Part shown: one piece after another, positions 1 to 7,936 of the stretch
How positions within the stretch are numbered: the stretch's first letter is position 1
Layout of the letters: each line of letters starts with the position of its first letter
Origin: PNAI01 sp964575715
Lineage (GTDB): Bacteria > Pseudomonadota > Alphaproteobacteria > Rhizobiales > Xanthobacteraceae
Direction: 5' to 3'
Assembly (NCBI GenBank): GCA_964575715.1
Contig: CAZNSG010000189.1
Coordinates: 1 to 29,181 of the forward strand
Length of the DNA stretch: 29,181 bases
The notes under the pieces: model-generated
What the model saw: the letters and a program-made list of their open reading frames with translations, nothing else
Told to the model about the DNA's origin: nothing
Database searches by the model: none
Position numbers and translations under genes: made by a program

Positions 1-705
1 GTGTCGGATCGCGACTTCGTGCTGGAGACGCTTTCCGCAGCGGCGATCTGCGCGGTGCATCTGTCGCGCTTTGCCGAGGAGATCGTGCTGTGGTGCTCAC
101 CGCTTGGCGGTCTGCTCACGCTCTCCGACCAGTTCACCACCGGCTCCTCGATGATGCCGCAGAAGCGCAACCCCGACGCGGCCGAGCTGGTGCGCGCCAA
201 GACCGGTCGCATCGCCGGCGCGCTCAACGCGCTGCTCATGGTGATGAAGGGGCTGCCGCTCGCTTACCAGAAGGACATGCAAGAGGACAAAGAGGGCGCG
301 ATCGACGCGCTCGGCGCGCTGTCGCTCTGCATCGCGGCCATGACCGGCATGGTGCGCGACATGACGCCCGATGAAGCGCGCATGAAAGTCATGGCGGGCG
401 CGGGCCACGCCACCGCCACCGATCTTGCCGACTGGCTGGTGCGGACGCACAAATTGCCGTTCCGCGAGGCGCACCACATCACTGGGCGCATTGTCACCGC
501 CGCCGAGCAGGCGGGCGTCGCGCTCGACAAGCTGCCGCTTTCGGCCATGCAGGCGGCCGAGCCGCGCATCACAAAGGACGTGTACGCCGTGCTTTCGGTC
601 GAGCGTTCGGTGGCGAGCCGCACAAGCTACGGCGGCACCGCGCCGAAAAACGTCCGCGCGCAGGCGAAGAGGTGGCTGAAGAGGCTTGAGAAGGAGCGGG
701 GGTGA
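1..705 (+). CDS. argH: Argininosuccinate lyase, C-terminal half (cut by window start)
   Basis: Argininosuccinate lyase cleaves argininosuccinate to arginine and fumarate, the last step of arginine synthesis, as a cytoplasmic homotetramer. The 234 residues visible are the C-terminal half of a protein usually near 460 residues. The fumarase/aspartase superfamily signature GSSMMPQKRN lies at visible residues 48-57; it belongs to the flexible loop that carries the catalytic serine. It is followed by the long helices of the central bundle and a C-terminal lyase domain ending in APKNVRAQAKRW. The frame is open from base 1, so the GTG there is an internal codon and the real start lies upstream of the window. 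In related genomes argH is followed closely by a small lipoprotein gene and lysA; here about 1.9 kb of other genes intervene. The identification is secure. Confidence 0.96.
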   Translation: MSDRDFVLETLSAAAICAVHLSRFAEEIVLWCSPLGGLLTLSDQFTTGSSMMPQKRNPDAAELVRAKTGRIAGALNALLMVMKGLPLAYQKDMQEDKEGAIDALGALSLCIAAMTGMVRDMTPDEARMKVMAGAGHATATDLADWLVRTHKLPFREAHHITGRIVTAAEQAGVALDKLPLSAMQAAEPRITKDVYAVLSVERSVASRTSYGGTAPKNVRAQAKRWLKRLEKERG

Positions 706-878
706 CGTAGGAAGCGGCGGCGGGCAACGTCTGAACGTCGCCAATTTCGAATCTCATGCTCAACGCCGGAAGCGTTGCGGACGCAGCCGCTTAGCTTCTG
801 GCGGCCCAAGTAGAATGCTATTTTGGAACGAAAGCAGATCATGCGGCGAGTTTTCGATCCCAACGAAGGAGTGTCCTG

Positions 879-1667
879 ATGGCCGAACAGCAAATCCGCT
901 TCGATGACGGCGCCGCCTATGAGCGGATGATGGGAAGCTGGAGCCGGCTCGCGGGCGGTATCTTCCTCGATTGGCTGGCGCCGCGCGCGGGCTTGCGGTG
1001 GATCGACATCGGCTGCGGCAACGGCGCCTTCACCGAACTGCTCGTCGAACGCTGCGCGCCAGCTGAGGTTCAGGGGATTGATCCGTCCGAGGGGCAGCTT
1101 GCCTTTGCGCGCGCACGACCCGCAGTGCGCATGGCGGAGTTTCGCAAGGGCGATGCTACGGTGCTTCCCTTCTCCCAAGACAGGTTCGACGCGGCCGTCA
1201 TGGCGCTGGTGATTTTCTTTGTTCCCGATCCGGCCAAGAGCGTCGCCGAGATGGTGCGGGTGGTTTGCCCGGGCGGCACGGTCGCGACCTATGCATGGGA
1301 TATGTTGGGCGGCGGATTTCCTATGGAACCGTTTCGGGTCGAGATGCGCGCGATGGGGGTTACGCTCCCGCTCCCGCCGAGTTCCGACGCATCTCGGATG
1401 GAAGCGCTGCGGGATTTGTGGACGAATGCGGGTCTTGATGCGGTCGAGACGCGGGAAATTGCAGTGCAACGGACATTCGCCGATTTCAACGACTTCTGGA
1501 CGACCAACTTGATGGGGGTGACGATTGGCCCGACAGTCGCCGCAATGGCTGCTGGCGATGTCGATCTGCTCAAAACGCGGTTGCGCGCGCGGCTACCGGC
1601 GGATGCCGCAGGGCGCATTACCTACGGTGCACACGCCAATGCGATAAAGGGCCGCGTGCCAAAGTAG
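879..1667 (+). CDS. Class I SAM-dependent methyltransferase
   Basis: This 262-residue protein has the Rossmann-type methyltransferase fold of the Methyltransf_11/25 families. Motif I, DIGCGNG, is at residues 43-49 and binds S-adenosylmethionine; the acidic residue after strand 2 is in GIDPS (66-70). FDAAVMALVIFFVPDP near residues 107-122 matches motif IV, and PGGTVATYAWD the strand after it. The start is set by GAAGGAG at 865-871, seven bases before the ATG. The substrate cannot be told from sequence; small-molecule or ubiquinone/sterol-like methyltransferases share this layout. It stands alone on the + strand between argH and a convergent toxin–antitoxin pair, with no sign of an operon, and may have arrived as part of an insertion at this site. 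Confidence 0.88.
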   Translation: MAEQQIRFDDGAAYERMMGSWSRLAGGIFLDWLAPRAGLRWIDIGCGNGAFTELLVERCAPAEVQGIDPSEGQLAFARARPAVRMAEFRKGDATVLPFSQDRFDAAVMALVIFFVPDPAKSVAEMVRVVCPGGTVATYAWDMLGGGFPMEPFRVEMRAMGVTLPLPPSSDASRMEALRDLWTNAGLDAVETREIAVQRTFADFNDFWTTNLMGVTIGPTVAAMAAGDVDLLKTRLRARLPADAAGRITYGAHANAIKGRVPK

Positions 1668-1791
1668 TTGCTCAAGCTGAAATGTTGAGCCCGCGGGTTG
1701 GGTTCGCGCGGCCTTTAACGCCTGGATAAAGTCGAACAAGTTTATCCGCGCGCCACCCAACAGCATTCGCGCTTGCTTTGCCGAATCGATT

Positions 1792-2118
1792 CTAAACAAG
1801 TTCGAGCCGCACTTTGCGGCCGACCATCGCCGCCGCGCGCTGCAAGGTGGTCAGCGTCACGTTGCCATCCTGCGGGTCAAGCAGGCGGCTGATTTGGCTG
1901 CGACTCGTGCCCATGGCATGCGCGAGGCGTTTGCGTGACAGCTTTTTTTCTTTCATTGCTTCCATGAGCTGCCAGGCGAGAACTTCCTTAATCGCTCGCG
2001 CCTGAAATTGCTCGAATACGCCTTCCTCCTTCAGGAAGTCGTCAAGAGTCGACAGCTCGGCTATGTCGCGCCGTTTCACTAATTTTGTCATCTTCTTTGT
2101 CACTTTTTTCTCTGTCAT
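1792..2118 (-). CDS. XRE/HigA-like antitoxin of a type II toxin–antitoxin pair
   Basis: This 108-residue protein ends in a helix-turn-helix of the XRE type: LSRKRLAHAMGTSRSQISRL followed by LTTLQRAAAMVG, about residues 60-97. The lysine-rich N-terminal half (MTEKKVTKKMTKLVKRRD) is a plausible toxin-binding or flexible segment. Its ATG overlaps the stop of the upstream toxin gene by four bases (ATGA), so the two are translationally coupled. The gene order, toxin first, is that of HigBA-type modules. By analogy it should bind and neutralise the toxin and repress the shared promoter. It could be a lone regulator only if the neighbour were not a toxin, which is unlikely. Confidence 0.85.
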   Translation of the reverse strand: MTEKKVTKKMTKLVKRRDIAELSTLDDFLKEEGVFEQFQARAIKEVLAWQLMEAMKEKKLSRKRLAHAMGTSRSQISRLLDPQDGNVTLTTLQRAAAMVGRKVRLELV

Positions 2119-2468
2119 CGTTCAAACTCCCTTCGACGTTTATGCGCCAGTTGCAGATCCTCGCCCGGCGTCTTTCTGGTCTTTTTGATGAAGCCGTGCA
2201 CCACGACGATTCGGCCTTGGCGTATGAAAAACAGGATGCGCGCAGTACGATTGCCAGCGAGGTCGCTGCGCACTTCCCACAACCCTTCACCCAGCGGCCG
2301 GCACAGAGGCATGCCCACTGGCCAGCGGAACTGAACGCGCATCAAATCCTGTCCGATCGAATTACGAACGGCCGGGGCGAGATGCTTGAGCCAATCGCGG
2401 ACGACTTCGACTCCGCCCGGCGTCCGGTAGAAGACAAGCGGCGTCTTGGGCGGATCGCCAATCGGCAT
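2115..2468 (-). CDS. RelE/HigB-type toxin, phage Gp49-like family
   Basis: This 117-residue basic protein resembles the Gp49-like branch of the RelE/ParE toxin superfamily, whose known members cut mRNA on the ribosome. Characteristic stretches are VVRDWLKHLAPAVRNSIGQD (helical hairpin, about residues 22-41), then WPVGMPLCRPLGEGLWEVRS and RTARILFFIRQGRIVVVHGF, the beta-sheet core, and the basic tail KKTRKTPGEDLQLAHKRR. The start ATG at 2468 is followed at once by a proline-rich N-terminus, common in the family. The antitoxin follows on the same strand with a 4-base overlap. The upstream gap, 2469-2530, is AT-rich compared with its surroundings and probably holds the promoter. Both genes look intact. 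Activity is inferred from family membership only. Confidence 0.85.
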   Translation of the reverse strand: MPIGDPPKTPLVFYRTPGGVEVVRDWLKHLAPAVRNSIGQDLMRVQFRWPVGMPLCRPLGEGLWEVRSDLAGNRTARILFFIRQGRIVVVHGFIKKTRKTPGEDLQLAHKRRREFER

Positions 2469-2656
2469 ACTGCCTCATAAATGGTTCATGTACTATTTAT
2501 TAGTCAGGCCCGCAAGGGCTTTGTGGCATTATGAGAGGCGGGATTTTACATTGGCCGCGAAGCGCTGCAATTGTTGTGCGGGACCGTGCCGGTGAATCGA
2601 GGTGGCTCGTCTCCTGCGTTCGATCTGCTATGGTGCCCGCAACTTTGGAGTCCGCC

Positions 2657-2935
2657 GTGCCCCGATCCACTCGCCCGATTTTCCGATTTGCCGCGCATCG
2701 TGCGGTTTTTGGCGCGATTCTTGGCGCGCTTGCCGCCACGCTCGCGCTTTCAGGCTGCGGGCGCAAAGGTCCGCTCGATCCGCCGCCTGCGAGTTCGCAG
2801 GCGCAAGGGCAAGCGGGCAGCGGCGAAGCGGCGGGCCAGTCCGGAGCCCAGGCCATCGAATACGGGCCCGACGGCCGGATGCTGGCGCCGCGGGGGCAGA
2901 AGAAAAAGCTCCCCGCCGACTGGCTGATCGATTGA
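2657..2935 (+). CDS. lptM: Small outer-membrane lipoprotein, LptM/YifL-like
   Basis: A short lipoprotein of about 92 residues. The N-terminal signal peptide runs from basic residues (PRSTRP…HR) through a hydrophobic core (AVFGAILGALAATLA) to the lipobox LSGC. After the lipidated cysteine comes GRKGPLDPPP, the typical start of LptM (formerly YifL) proteins; E. coli LptM assists assembly of the LPS translocon LptD. The mature part is low-complexity Gln/Gly/Ala and then YGPDGRMLAPRGQKKKLPADWLID, a conserved tail in alphaproteobacterial versions. I chose GTG 2657 because TTGGAG at 2645-2650 is well spaced; ATG 2630 or 2531 would add residues with no signal-peptide character. The stop lies three bases before lysA, so the two are probably one operon. 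Confidence 0.8.
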   Translation: MPRSTRPIFRFAAHRAVFGAILGALAATLALSGCGRKGPLDPPPASSQAQGQAGSGEAAGQSGAQAIEYGPDGRMLAPRGQKKKLPADWLID

Positions 2936-2938
2936 ACG

Positions 2939-4204
2939 ATGCACCACTTCGCCTATCGCGCCGGTGTGTTGCACGCCGAGGCGGTAAATCTCCAAACGCT
3001 GGCGGACGCAGTCGGCACGCCGTTCTATTGCTATTCGGATGCGACGCTCACGCGCCACTATCGCGTCTTCGCCGAAGCGTTCGCCGACGTGCCGGCGCTG
3101 GTCTGCTACGCGGTCAAAGCCAATTCCAATCAGGCGGTGATTGCCACGCTGGCGAGGCTCGGCGCCGGCGCCGATGTGGTGTCGGAGGGCGAGCTTAAGC
3201 GCGCGCGCGCCGCAGGCGTTCCGCCGCAAAAAATCATGTTCTCCGGGATTGGCAAAACCGAGCGCGAGCTGGCGCTGGCGGTGGACGAGCGTATTTTTTG
3301 CGTGAACGTTGAGTCCGAGCCGGAGCTTGAATTGCTGTCGAAGATAGCCGCCGCGAAGGGCCGCGTCGTCGATATTTCGGTGCGGGTCAATCCCGACATC
3401 GATGCGCGCACGCACGCAAAAATCGCCACCGGCAAGGCGGAGAACAAGTTCGGCATCCCGATCAGCCGCGCGCGCGAAGTTTATGCCCGGGCGGCCAAGC
3501 TGCCGGGCGTGCTGGTGAGTGGCGTGGACATGCACATCGGCAGCCAGATCGTTGAGCTTTCTCCGTTCGACAACGCCTTCATGCTGCTCTCCGAATTCGT
3601 GCGCGAATTGCGCGCCGACGGGCACACGATCTCGCATGTCGATCTCGGTGGCGGCCTGGGGATTCCCTATCGCGACGACAACGAGCCGCCGCCCGATCCG
3701 GCGGCCTATGCCGAAGTGGTCAAGCGCGCCACGCGCGGGCTCGATTGCACGCTCATCTTCGAGCCCGGCCGTTTGCTCGTCGGCAACGCCGGAATCCTGG
3801 TCACGCGCGTGCTCTATCCCAAGCGCGGCGAGGCCAAGACCTTCGTCATTGTCGATGCGGCGATGAACGATCTCATCCGGCCCACGCTTTACGACGCCCA
3901 CCACGAGATCTGGCCGGTGCGTGAGGCTCCCGCCGGTGCGCCGCGCACCGCGGTGGATGTGGTCGGCCCGGTGTGCGAATCGGGGGACTTTTTGGCGCTA
4001 GACCGGTCCATGGCGGCGCTCAAATCCGGCGATCTGCTCGCGGTCATGTCGGCGGGCGCCTATGGCGCGGTCCAGGCCGGCACCTACAATACCCGCGCGC
4101 TGGTGCCGGAAGTGCTTGTGAAGGATGACAAATGGGCGCTGGTGCGGCCGCGGCTGGAGGTGGACCAGCTGATCGCGCTGGATCGCCTGCCGGGATGGTT
4201 ATAA
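2939..4204 (+). CDS. lysA: Diaminopimelate decarboxylase
   Basis: LysA decarboxylates meso-diaminopimelate to L-lysine with pyridoxal phosphate, the final step of lysine synthesis. The 421-residue length is normal. The PLP-binding lysine is K60 in CYAVKANSNQ; HIGSQI (about 199-204) and the glycine-rich GGGLGIPY bind the phosphate; EPGRLLVG lies near residue 277; the catalytic cysteine of the neighbouring subunit is C346 in GPVCESGDF. The protein is a fold-type III alanine-racemase-like barrel plus beta domain. Its ATG is three bases after the stop of the LptM-like gene, which agrees with the common lipoprotein–lysA operon. A weak hairpin followed by a T run lies after the stop. The call is secure. 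Confidence 0.97.
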   Translation: MHHFAYRAGVLHAEAVNLQTLADAVGTPFYCYSDATLTRHYRVFAEAFADVPALVCYAVKANSNQAVIATLARLGAGADVVSEGELKRARAAGVPPQKIMFSGIGKTERELALAVDERIFCVNVESEPELELLSKIAAAKGRVVDISVRVNPDIDARTHAKIATGKAENKFGIPISRAREVYARAAKLPGVLVSGVDMHIGSQIVELSPFDNAFMLLSEFVRELRADGHTISHVDLGGGLGIPYRDDNEPPPDPAAYAEVVKRATRGLDCTLIFEPGRLLVGNAGILVTRVLYPKRGEAKTFVIVDAAMNDLIRPTLYDAHHEIWPVREAPAGAPRTAVDVVGPVCESGDFLALDRSMAALKSGDLLAVMSAGAYGAVQAGTYNTRALVPEVLVKDDKWALVRPRLEVDQLIALDRLPGWL

Positions 4205-4210
4205 TTGGTT

Positions 4211-4238
4211 ATAAGTTGCCTCTAGGCTTATATTTTTC
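4211..4238 (+). terminator. Possible weak terminator after lysA
   Basis: An imperfect hairpin (ATAA/TTAT outer pairs, GCC/GGC inner pairs, with a bulge) begins six bases after the lysA stop and is followed by ATTTTTC. The stem is short, so this may only attenuate read-through toward the DUF4175 gene. Confidence 0.35.
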
Positions 4239-4317
4239 GGCTGCCATGATGCGGACGCCATGATATATTACCCAGCTTAGGATTCTCGCTTGCGGAGCGC
4301 GCCTTGCGGAGAACGAT

Positions 4318-6876
4318 GTGACGGCTGCCGACAGTCCTGACAGCCACCAAGAGACGCCGGGGGGTCGGGCATTGCTCGCCCGCGCGCTCGGCCGCGCGCG
4401 CTGGTCGATCTTCTGGGAACGGCTGTGGCCGGCGCTGGCTTCGATCGCGACCGCGGGCGGCCTGTTCCTTGCCATCTCCTGGCTCGGTGTCTGGCTGTGG
4501 CTGCCGCCGATCGGCCGGGCGATTGGGCTCTTTGCCTTCTTCCTGCTGTGCGTTGCGGCGACAGTGCCGCTGTTTTTGGTGCGCCTGCCGAGCGCCACGG
4601 ACGGGTTGCGCCGGCTCGATCGCTCTAGCCGCCTGCCGCATCGTCCGGCGACCACGATCGCGGACAAGATGGCGGAGAGCGGGGGCGATACCCACGCCGT
4701 CGCGCTATGGCGGGCCCATGTGGAGAGGACGCTGCGGGCGGTGCACGTGCTCAAAGCGGGCATGCCGGTGCCGCGGCTGGCTGCGCGCGATCCGATGGCG
4801 TTACGCGCGCTCGTGCTCATCCTCGTGGTCTCGACTTTCCTGGCCGCCGGCGGCGAACGGGGCCGGCGCATCGCTGCCGCCTTCGATTGGCAGGGCGTGA
4901 TCGCTGGCGGACACTATCGCGTCGATGCCTGGGTGACGCCGCCGGTCTATACCGGCCGGCCGCCGTTGATCTTGCAAGGCTTGCGTCCCGGCGAAACCGC
5001 GCGCACGGCCGCAGCCATCGCCGTGCCGACGGGCTCGATGCTGATCATTCGCGCGACCGGCAAGATGGATCTGGACATTGCGGTGAGCGGGGCGCTCACC
5101 GCGGCCGCGGGCGGAGCACAACCGCAATTGCCGTCGGGCAGCGAAGAGCGGCGCTTCACCATTGTGGGCGCCGGCAGCGCGAAGGTGCGCGGCAACGATA
5201 ATCTCGCCTGGAGCTTCACTGCGATCCCCGATCGGGCCCCGACTATCGCGCTCGCGAAGGAACCGGAGTCGCAAGGCCGCGGCACGCTGGCGCTGGTCTA
5301 CAAGATGGAGGACGATTACGGCGTGATCGATGCGCAGGCGACGTTTGCGCGCAAGCCGCCGGCCGCCTCCGCCGATCGCGCGCCGCATTCGCTCTTTGGC
5401 GCTCCCGATTTCGCGCTGGTGCTGCCGCAGTCGCGCACCAAGAACGGCGTCGGGCAGACCAGCAAGGATCTCACCGAGCATCCGTGGGCCGGCGTCGACG
5501 TGGTGATGACGCTGGTTGCGCGCGATGAGGCCAGCAACGAGGGCCGCTCGACGCCGCATGAATTGCGCCTGCCGGAACGGCCGTTCGTCAAACCGCTTGC
5601 GCGTGCGCTGATCGAGCAGCGCCGCGTACTCGCGCTCGATGCCGGCGCCAAGGATCAGGTGCTGACGGCGCTCGATGCGCTCGCGCTTGCGCCCGAGCGG
5701 TTCATACCGGAAGCCGGCATCTATCTTGGATTGCGCTCGATCTATTGGCACCTTGCGCGCGCGCAGAATGACGATGGCTTGCGCGATATTGTGGGCCGGC
5801 TATGGCAGATGGCGGTCAACATCGAGGACGGCAATGTCTCCGAAGCCCAGCAGGCGTTGCGCGCGGCGGAGGAAGCATTGCGCCAGGCGCTCGATCGGGG
5901 CGCCAGCGAGGAGGAAATCAAGCGCCTGATGGATCAACTGCGCGCCGCGCTCGACCGCTTCATGCAGGCGCTGGCCGAGGAAATGCGCCGCAATCCGCAG
6001 CTGGCGCGGCCGCTCGATCAGAACATGCGCAATCTGCGCGCGCAGGATCTGCGCAGCATGATGGACCGGCTGGAACGGCTTGCCCGCTCCGGCGCCAAGG
6101 ATGCCGCGCGCAGGCTGCTCGAAGAGTTGCAGTCATTGCTGGAAAATCTGCAAATGGCGCGGCCGGGCGGCGGTATGGACGGCGACGATGGCGACGACAT
6201 GCTCTCAGCGCTCGACGAGCTTGGCGATATGATCCGCAAGCAGCAGCAATTGCGCGACCGAACCTTCCGGCAGGGACAGGATCAGCGCCGCCAGCGCGGG
6301 CAGGGCCAGCAGGGTCAGCAGGGCGATCAAAACTCCTTTGGCGAACTGCGGCAGAACCAGCAGGCGTTGCGCGACCAGCTTAACAAGCTGCTCGAAGAAC
6401 TGCGCAAGCGCGGCTTCCCGCAGCCGGGCCAGCAGGGCCAACAAGGCCAGCCGGGCCAGCCGGGCCAGGGCGGCGAGGGGGATGCGCTCGGCCGTGCCGG
6501 CGATGCGATGGGCGATGCGGAGGGTTCGCTCGGCGAAGGCAACGCCGACGGGGCGGTGGACTCGCAGGGGCGCGCGCTCGAAGCGTTGCGCCGGGGTGCG
6601 CAGGCGCTGGCGCAGTCGATGCAGCAGCAGGGCTATGGTCCTGGACCGGGCCAGCCCGGGGGCAGGCAACAGGGGCGCGCGGATCAGGGGACAGACCCGC
6701 TCGGCCGGCCGTTGCGCGGGCGCGACTACGGCGACGATACGACTGTGAAAGTGCCGGGCGAAATCGACGTGCAGCGCGCGCGGCGAATCCTGGAAGAACT
6801 GCGCAAGCGTTTCGGCGAGAGTTTCCGCCCGCAGCTCGAGCTCGATTACATCGAGCGGCTGCTGAAAGATTTTTAA
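4318..6876 (+). CDS. DUF4175 / TIGR02302 family membrane protein with Gln/Gly-rich repeats
   Basis: This 852-residue protein matches the alphaproteobacterial DUF4175 (TIGR02302) family, which is regularly found downstream of lysA; its function is not known to me. Two N-terminal membrane segments lie near residues 38-60 and 63-87, and a third near 160-178. A beta-rich extracytoplasmic part follows to about residue 420, then helical, probably coiled-coil segments (about 480-620, rich in RL, EE and MMDRL). Three Gln/Gly/Pro-rich tracts lie near residues 650-671, 701-721 and 767-791. The C-terminus ends with a helix, RRILEELRKRFGESFRPQLE. GTG 4318 is chosen because GGAG at 4308-4311 precedes it. 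An envelope role is likely from the neighbouring cell-wall (lysA) and lipoprotein genes, but this is inference. Confidence 0.88.
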   Translation: MTAADSPDSHQETPGGRALLARALGRARWSIFWERLWPALASIATAGGLFLAISWLGVWLWLPPIGRAIGLFAFFLLCVAATVPLFLVRLPSATDGLRRLDRSSRLPHRPATTIADKMAESGGDTHAVALWRAHVERTLRAVHVLKAGMPVPRLAARDPMALRALVLILVVSTFLAAGGERGRRIAAAFDWQGVIAGGHYRVDAWVTPPVYTGRPPLILQGLRPGETARTAAAIAVPTGSMLIIRATGKMDLDIAVSGALTAAAGGAQPQLPSGSEERRFTIVGAGSAKVRGNDNLAWSFTAIPDRAPTIALAKEPESQGRGTLALVYKMEDDYGVIDAQATFARKPPAASADRAPHSLFGAPDFALVLPQSRTKNGVGQTSKDLTEHPWAGVDVVMTLVARDEASNEGRSTPHELRLPERPFVKPLARALIEQRRVLALDAGAKDQVLTALDALALAPERFIPEAGIYLGLRSIYWHLARAQNDDGLRDIVGRLWQMAVNIEDGNVSEAQQALRAAEEALRQALDRGASEEEIKRLMDQLRAALDRFMQALAEEMRRNPQLARPLDQNMRNLRAQDLRSMMDRLERLARSGAKDAARRLLEELQSLLENLQMARPGGGMDGDDGDDMLSALDELGDMIRKQQQLRDRTFRQGQDQRRQRGQGQQGQQGDQNSFGELRQNQQALRDQLNKLLEELRKRGFPQPGQQGQQGQPGQPGQGGEGDALGRAGDAMGDAEGSLGEGNADGAVDSQGRALEALRRGAQALAQSMQQQGYGPGPGQPGGRQQGRADQGTDPLGRPLRGRDYGDDTTVKVPGEIDVQRARRILEELRKRFGESFRPQLELDYIERLLKDF

Positions 6877-7017
6877 TCGAATTCATTTCAACCTCGATCG
6901 ATCACGCGCCGGACGCGGTTGCAACTGCGAACAATTTTATTCAGTTGGCTAACCCAAGTTTCACACCCTGGCGCAATGATGCCCAAGCTCGACCTATAAC
7001 GGCAATGGAGATAGTCC

Positions 7018-7443
7018 ATGCTTATGTGGAAACGAGAGTGCATCAGTACATGCGTGGGCTTGTTTGCGCTCACGACCATGGTGGCTTTTCCGGCGTTAGC
7101 GCAGGTTACCGGTAAAATTTCGGACCCGCGCATTAGCGTGAAGGCCACGCCCGAGATTATCGTAACCGAGACGCATATCGCGATCCTTAAAAACGTCCTG
7201 AATTTGCGGCCAGAGCAGGAAGCATACTGGATTCCGGTGCAGGCGGCGCTCGGCGATCTCGCGCGGTGGCAGGCGATGACCGCGTCGGAAGTTGCCAGTT
7301 CGGTTGCCGGGGCCAAGAAACGATTAAAGCGGATTGCCGCGGTTGCGGCCCCGCTGATCAGGGCGCTCGATGAGGACCAAAGGCGCAATGTGATGATCCT
7401 TGCACGCACCTTTGGATTCGAACACCTGGTGGCTTCATTCTGA
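7018..7443 (+). CDS. Secreted LTXXQ/Spy-like small protein
   Basis: A 141-residue protein with a signal peptide: basic MLMWKRE, hydrophobic core CVGLFALTTMVAFPA, probable cleavage after ALA-Q (near residue 28). The mature part is helical and contains LNLRPEQEAYWIPVQAAL (about residues 60-77), which resembles the LTxxQ motif of the Spy/CpxP-related family common in Bradyrhizobium-like genomes. Spy itself is a periplasmic chaperone; whether this protein does the same is not shown. It stands alone between the DUF4175 gene and a repeat-filled gap. The upstream GGAG at about 7008-7011 supports the ATG. Confidence 0.7.
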   Translation: MLMWKRECISTCVGLFALTTMVAFPALAQVTGKISDPRISVKATPEIIVTETHIAILKNVLNLRPEQEAYWIPVQAALGDLARWQAMTASEVASSVAGAKKRLKRIAAVAAPLIRALDEDQRRNVMILARTFGFEHLVASF

Positions 7444-7565
7444 CTTGCGTTTTACCGCATCGTTCCGCCACCGCACTCCCTCCCCCGCAAGCAGGAGAGG
7501 GAGTGTGGCGGCATTCATGACATGCGCAGAAAATTAGAGCGTATTCCGTTCGAGTGGATTCGCTC

Positions 7566-7647
7566 ATTCCCGCGCAAGCGGGAATCCAGAATCCGCTACC
7601 TCAGAGTCCTCAGCCTCTTGCGCCTGGGTCCCCGCTTTCGCGGGGAC
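7566..7647. repeat. Two-hairpin intergenic repeat (CATTCCCGC…GGGGACGAG type)
   Basis: Two perfect short hairpins: ATTCCCGC-gcaa-GCGGGAAT at 7566-7585 and GTCCCCGC-tttc-GCGGGGAC at 7628-7647, joined by about 42 bases. This arrangement (a 'CATTCCCGCGCAAGCGGGAATCCAG' type left half, and a 'GGGTCCCCGC' type right half) is a familiar intergenic repeat in many proteobacteria. No open reading frame of its own. Confidence 0.75.
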
Positions 7648-7783
7648 GAGCGGACACCACCTACCGACTCTACCTGATCGAAACCTGCTCTAAACCGGAC
7701 AGCCGTAGGCTTGCTGCGGCTCCGCGACGACAATCAACGGTGATCTGGATCAAAGTGCCGGCTCGGCCAGCGGCGCATAGAAA

Positions 7784-7825
7784 CTAGGGCGGTTTCCGAT
7801 TAAGTGGAAACGGAAACTGCCCTAG
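7784..7825. repeat. Near-perfect palindrome bounded by CTAG
   Basis: CTAGGGCGGTTTCCG at 7784-7798 pairs with CGGAAACTGCCCTAG at 7811-7825 with one mismatch; the 12-base loop is ATTAAGTGGAAA. The CTAG ends suggest a small IS630-type derived element, but this is inference. Confidence 0.7.
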
Positions 7826-7840
7826 ACTTTCAGTTTTGAC

Positions 7841-7907
7841 GCATTTTCTCGCCGAACCGGTACGCACCCTCGGATCAAGTCCGAGGGCAGGCTTCGGCGG
7901 AAAATGC
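7841..7907. repeat. Nested inverted repeat (GCATTTTC type)
   Basis: Outer arms GCATTTTCtCGCCGAA (7841-7856) and TTCGGCGgAAAATGC (7893-7907) enclose an inner hairpin CCCTCGGA-tcaag-TCCGAGGG (7867-7887). This layout is a common intergenic repeat of Bradyrhizobium relatives. It lies just before the quinone-reductase gene and could form a structure in its 5' leader if transcribed. Confidence 0.7.
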
Positions 7908-7936
7908 TCTAATTGCGGCAGGAGACGGCAGCCGCG

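Noticed and set aside
627..1469. 280-codon minus-strand frame over the end of argH and the methyltransferase
   Set aside because: It overlaps two genes with clear motifs, and its product is Arg/His-rich with no recognisable fold.
2750..3904. Long open frame of 384 codons on the minus strand opposite the lipoprotein and lysA genes
   Set aside because: It mirrors the codon pattern of lysA, is rich in Arg, His and Gln, and matches no family; lysA has all its motifs on the + strand.
4801..5751. 316-codon minus-strand frame within the DUF4175 gene
   Set aside because: It lies wholly inside a gene with clear membrane segments and family resemblance, and its Arg/His-rich product is typical of an antisense shadow.
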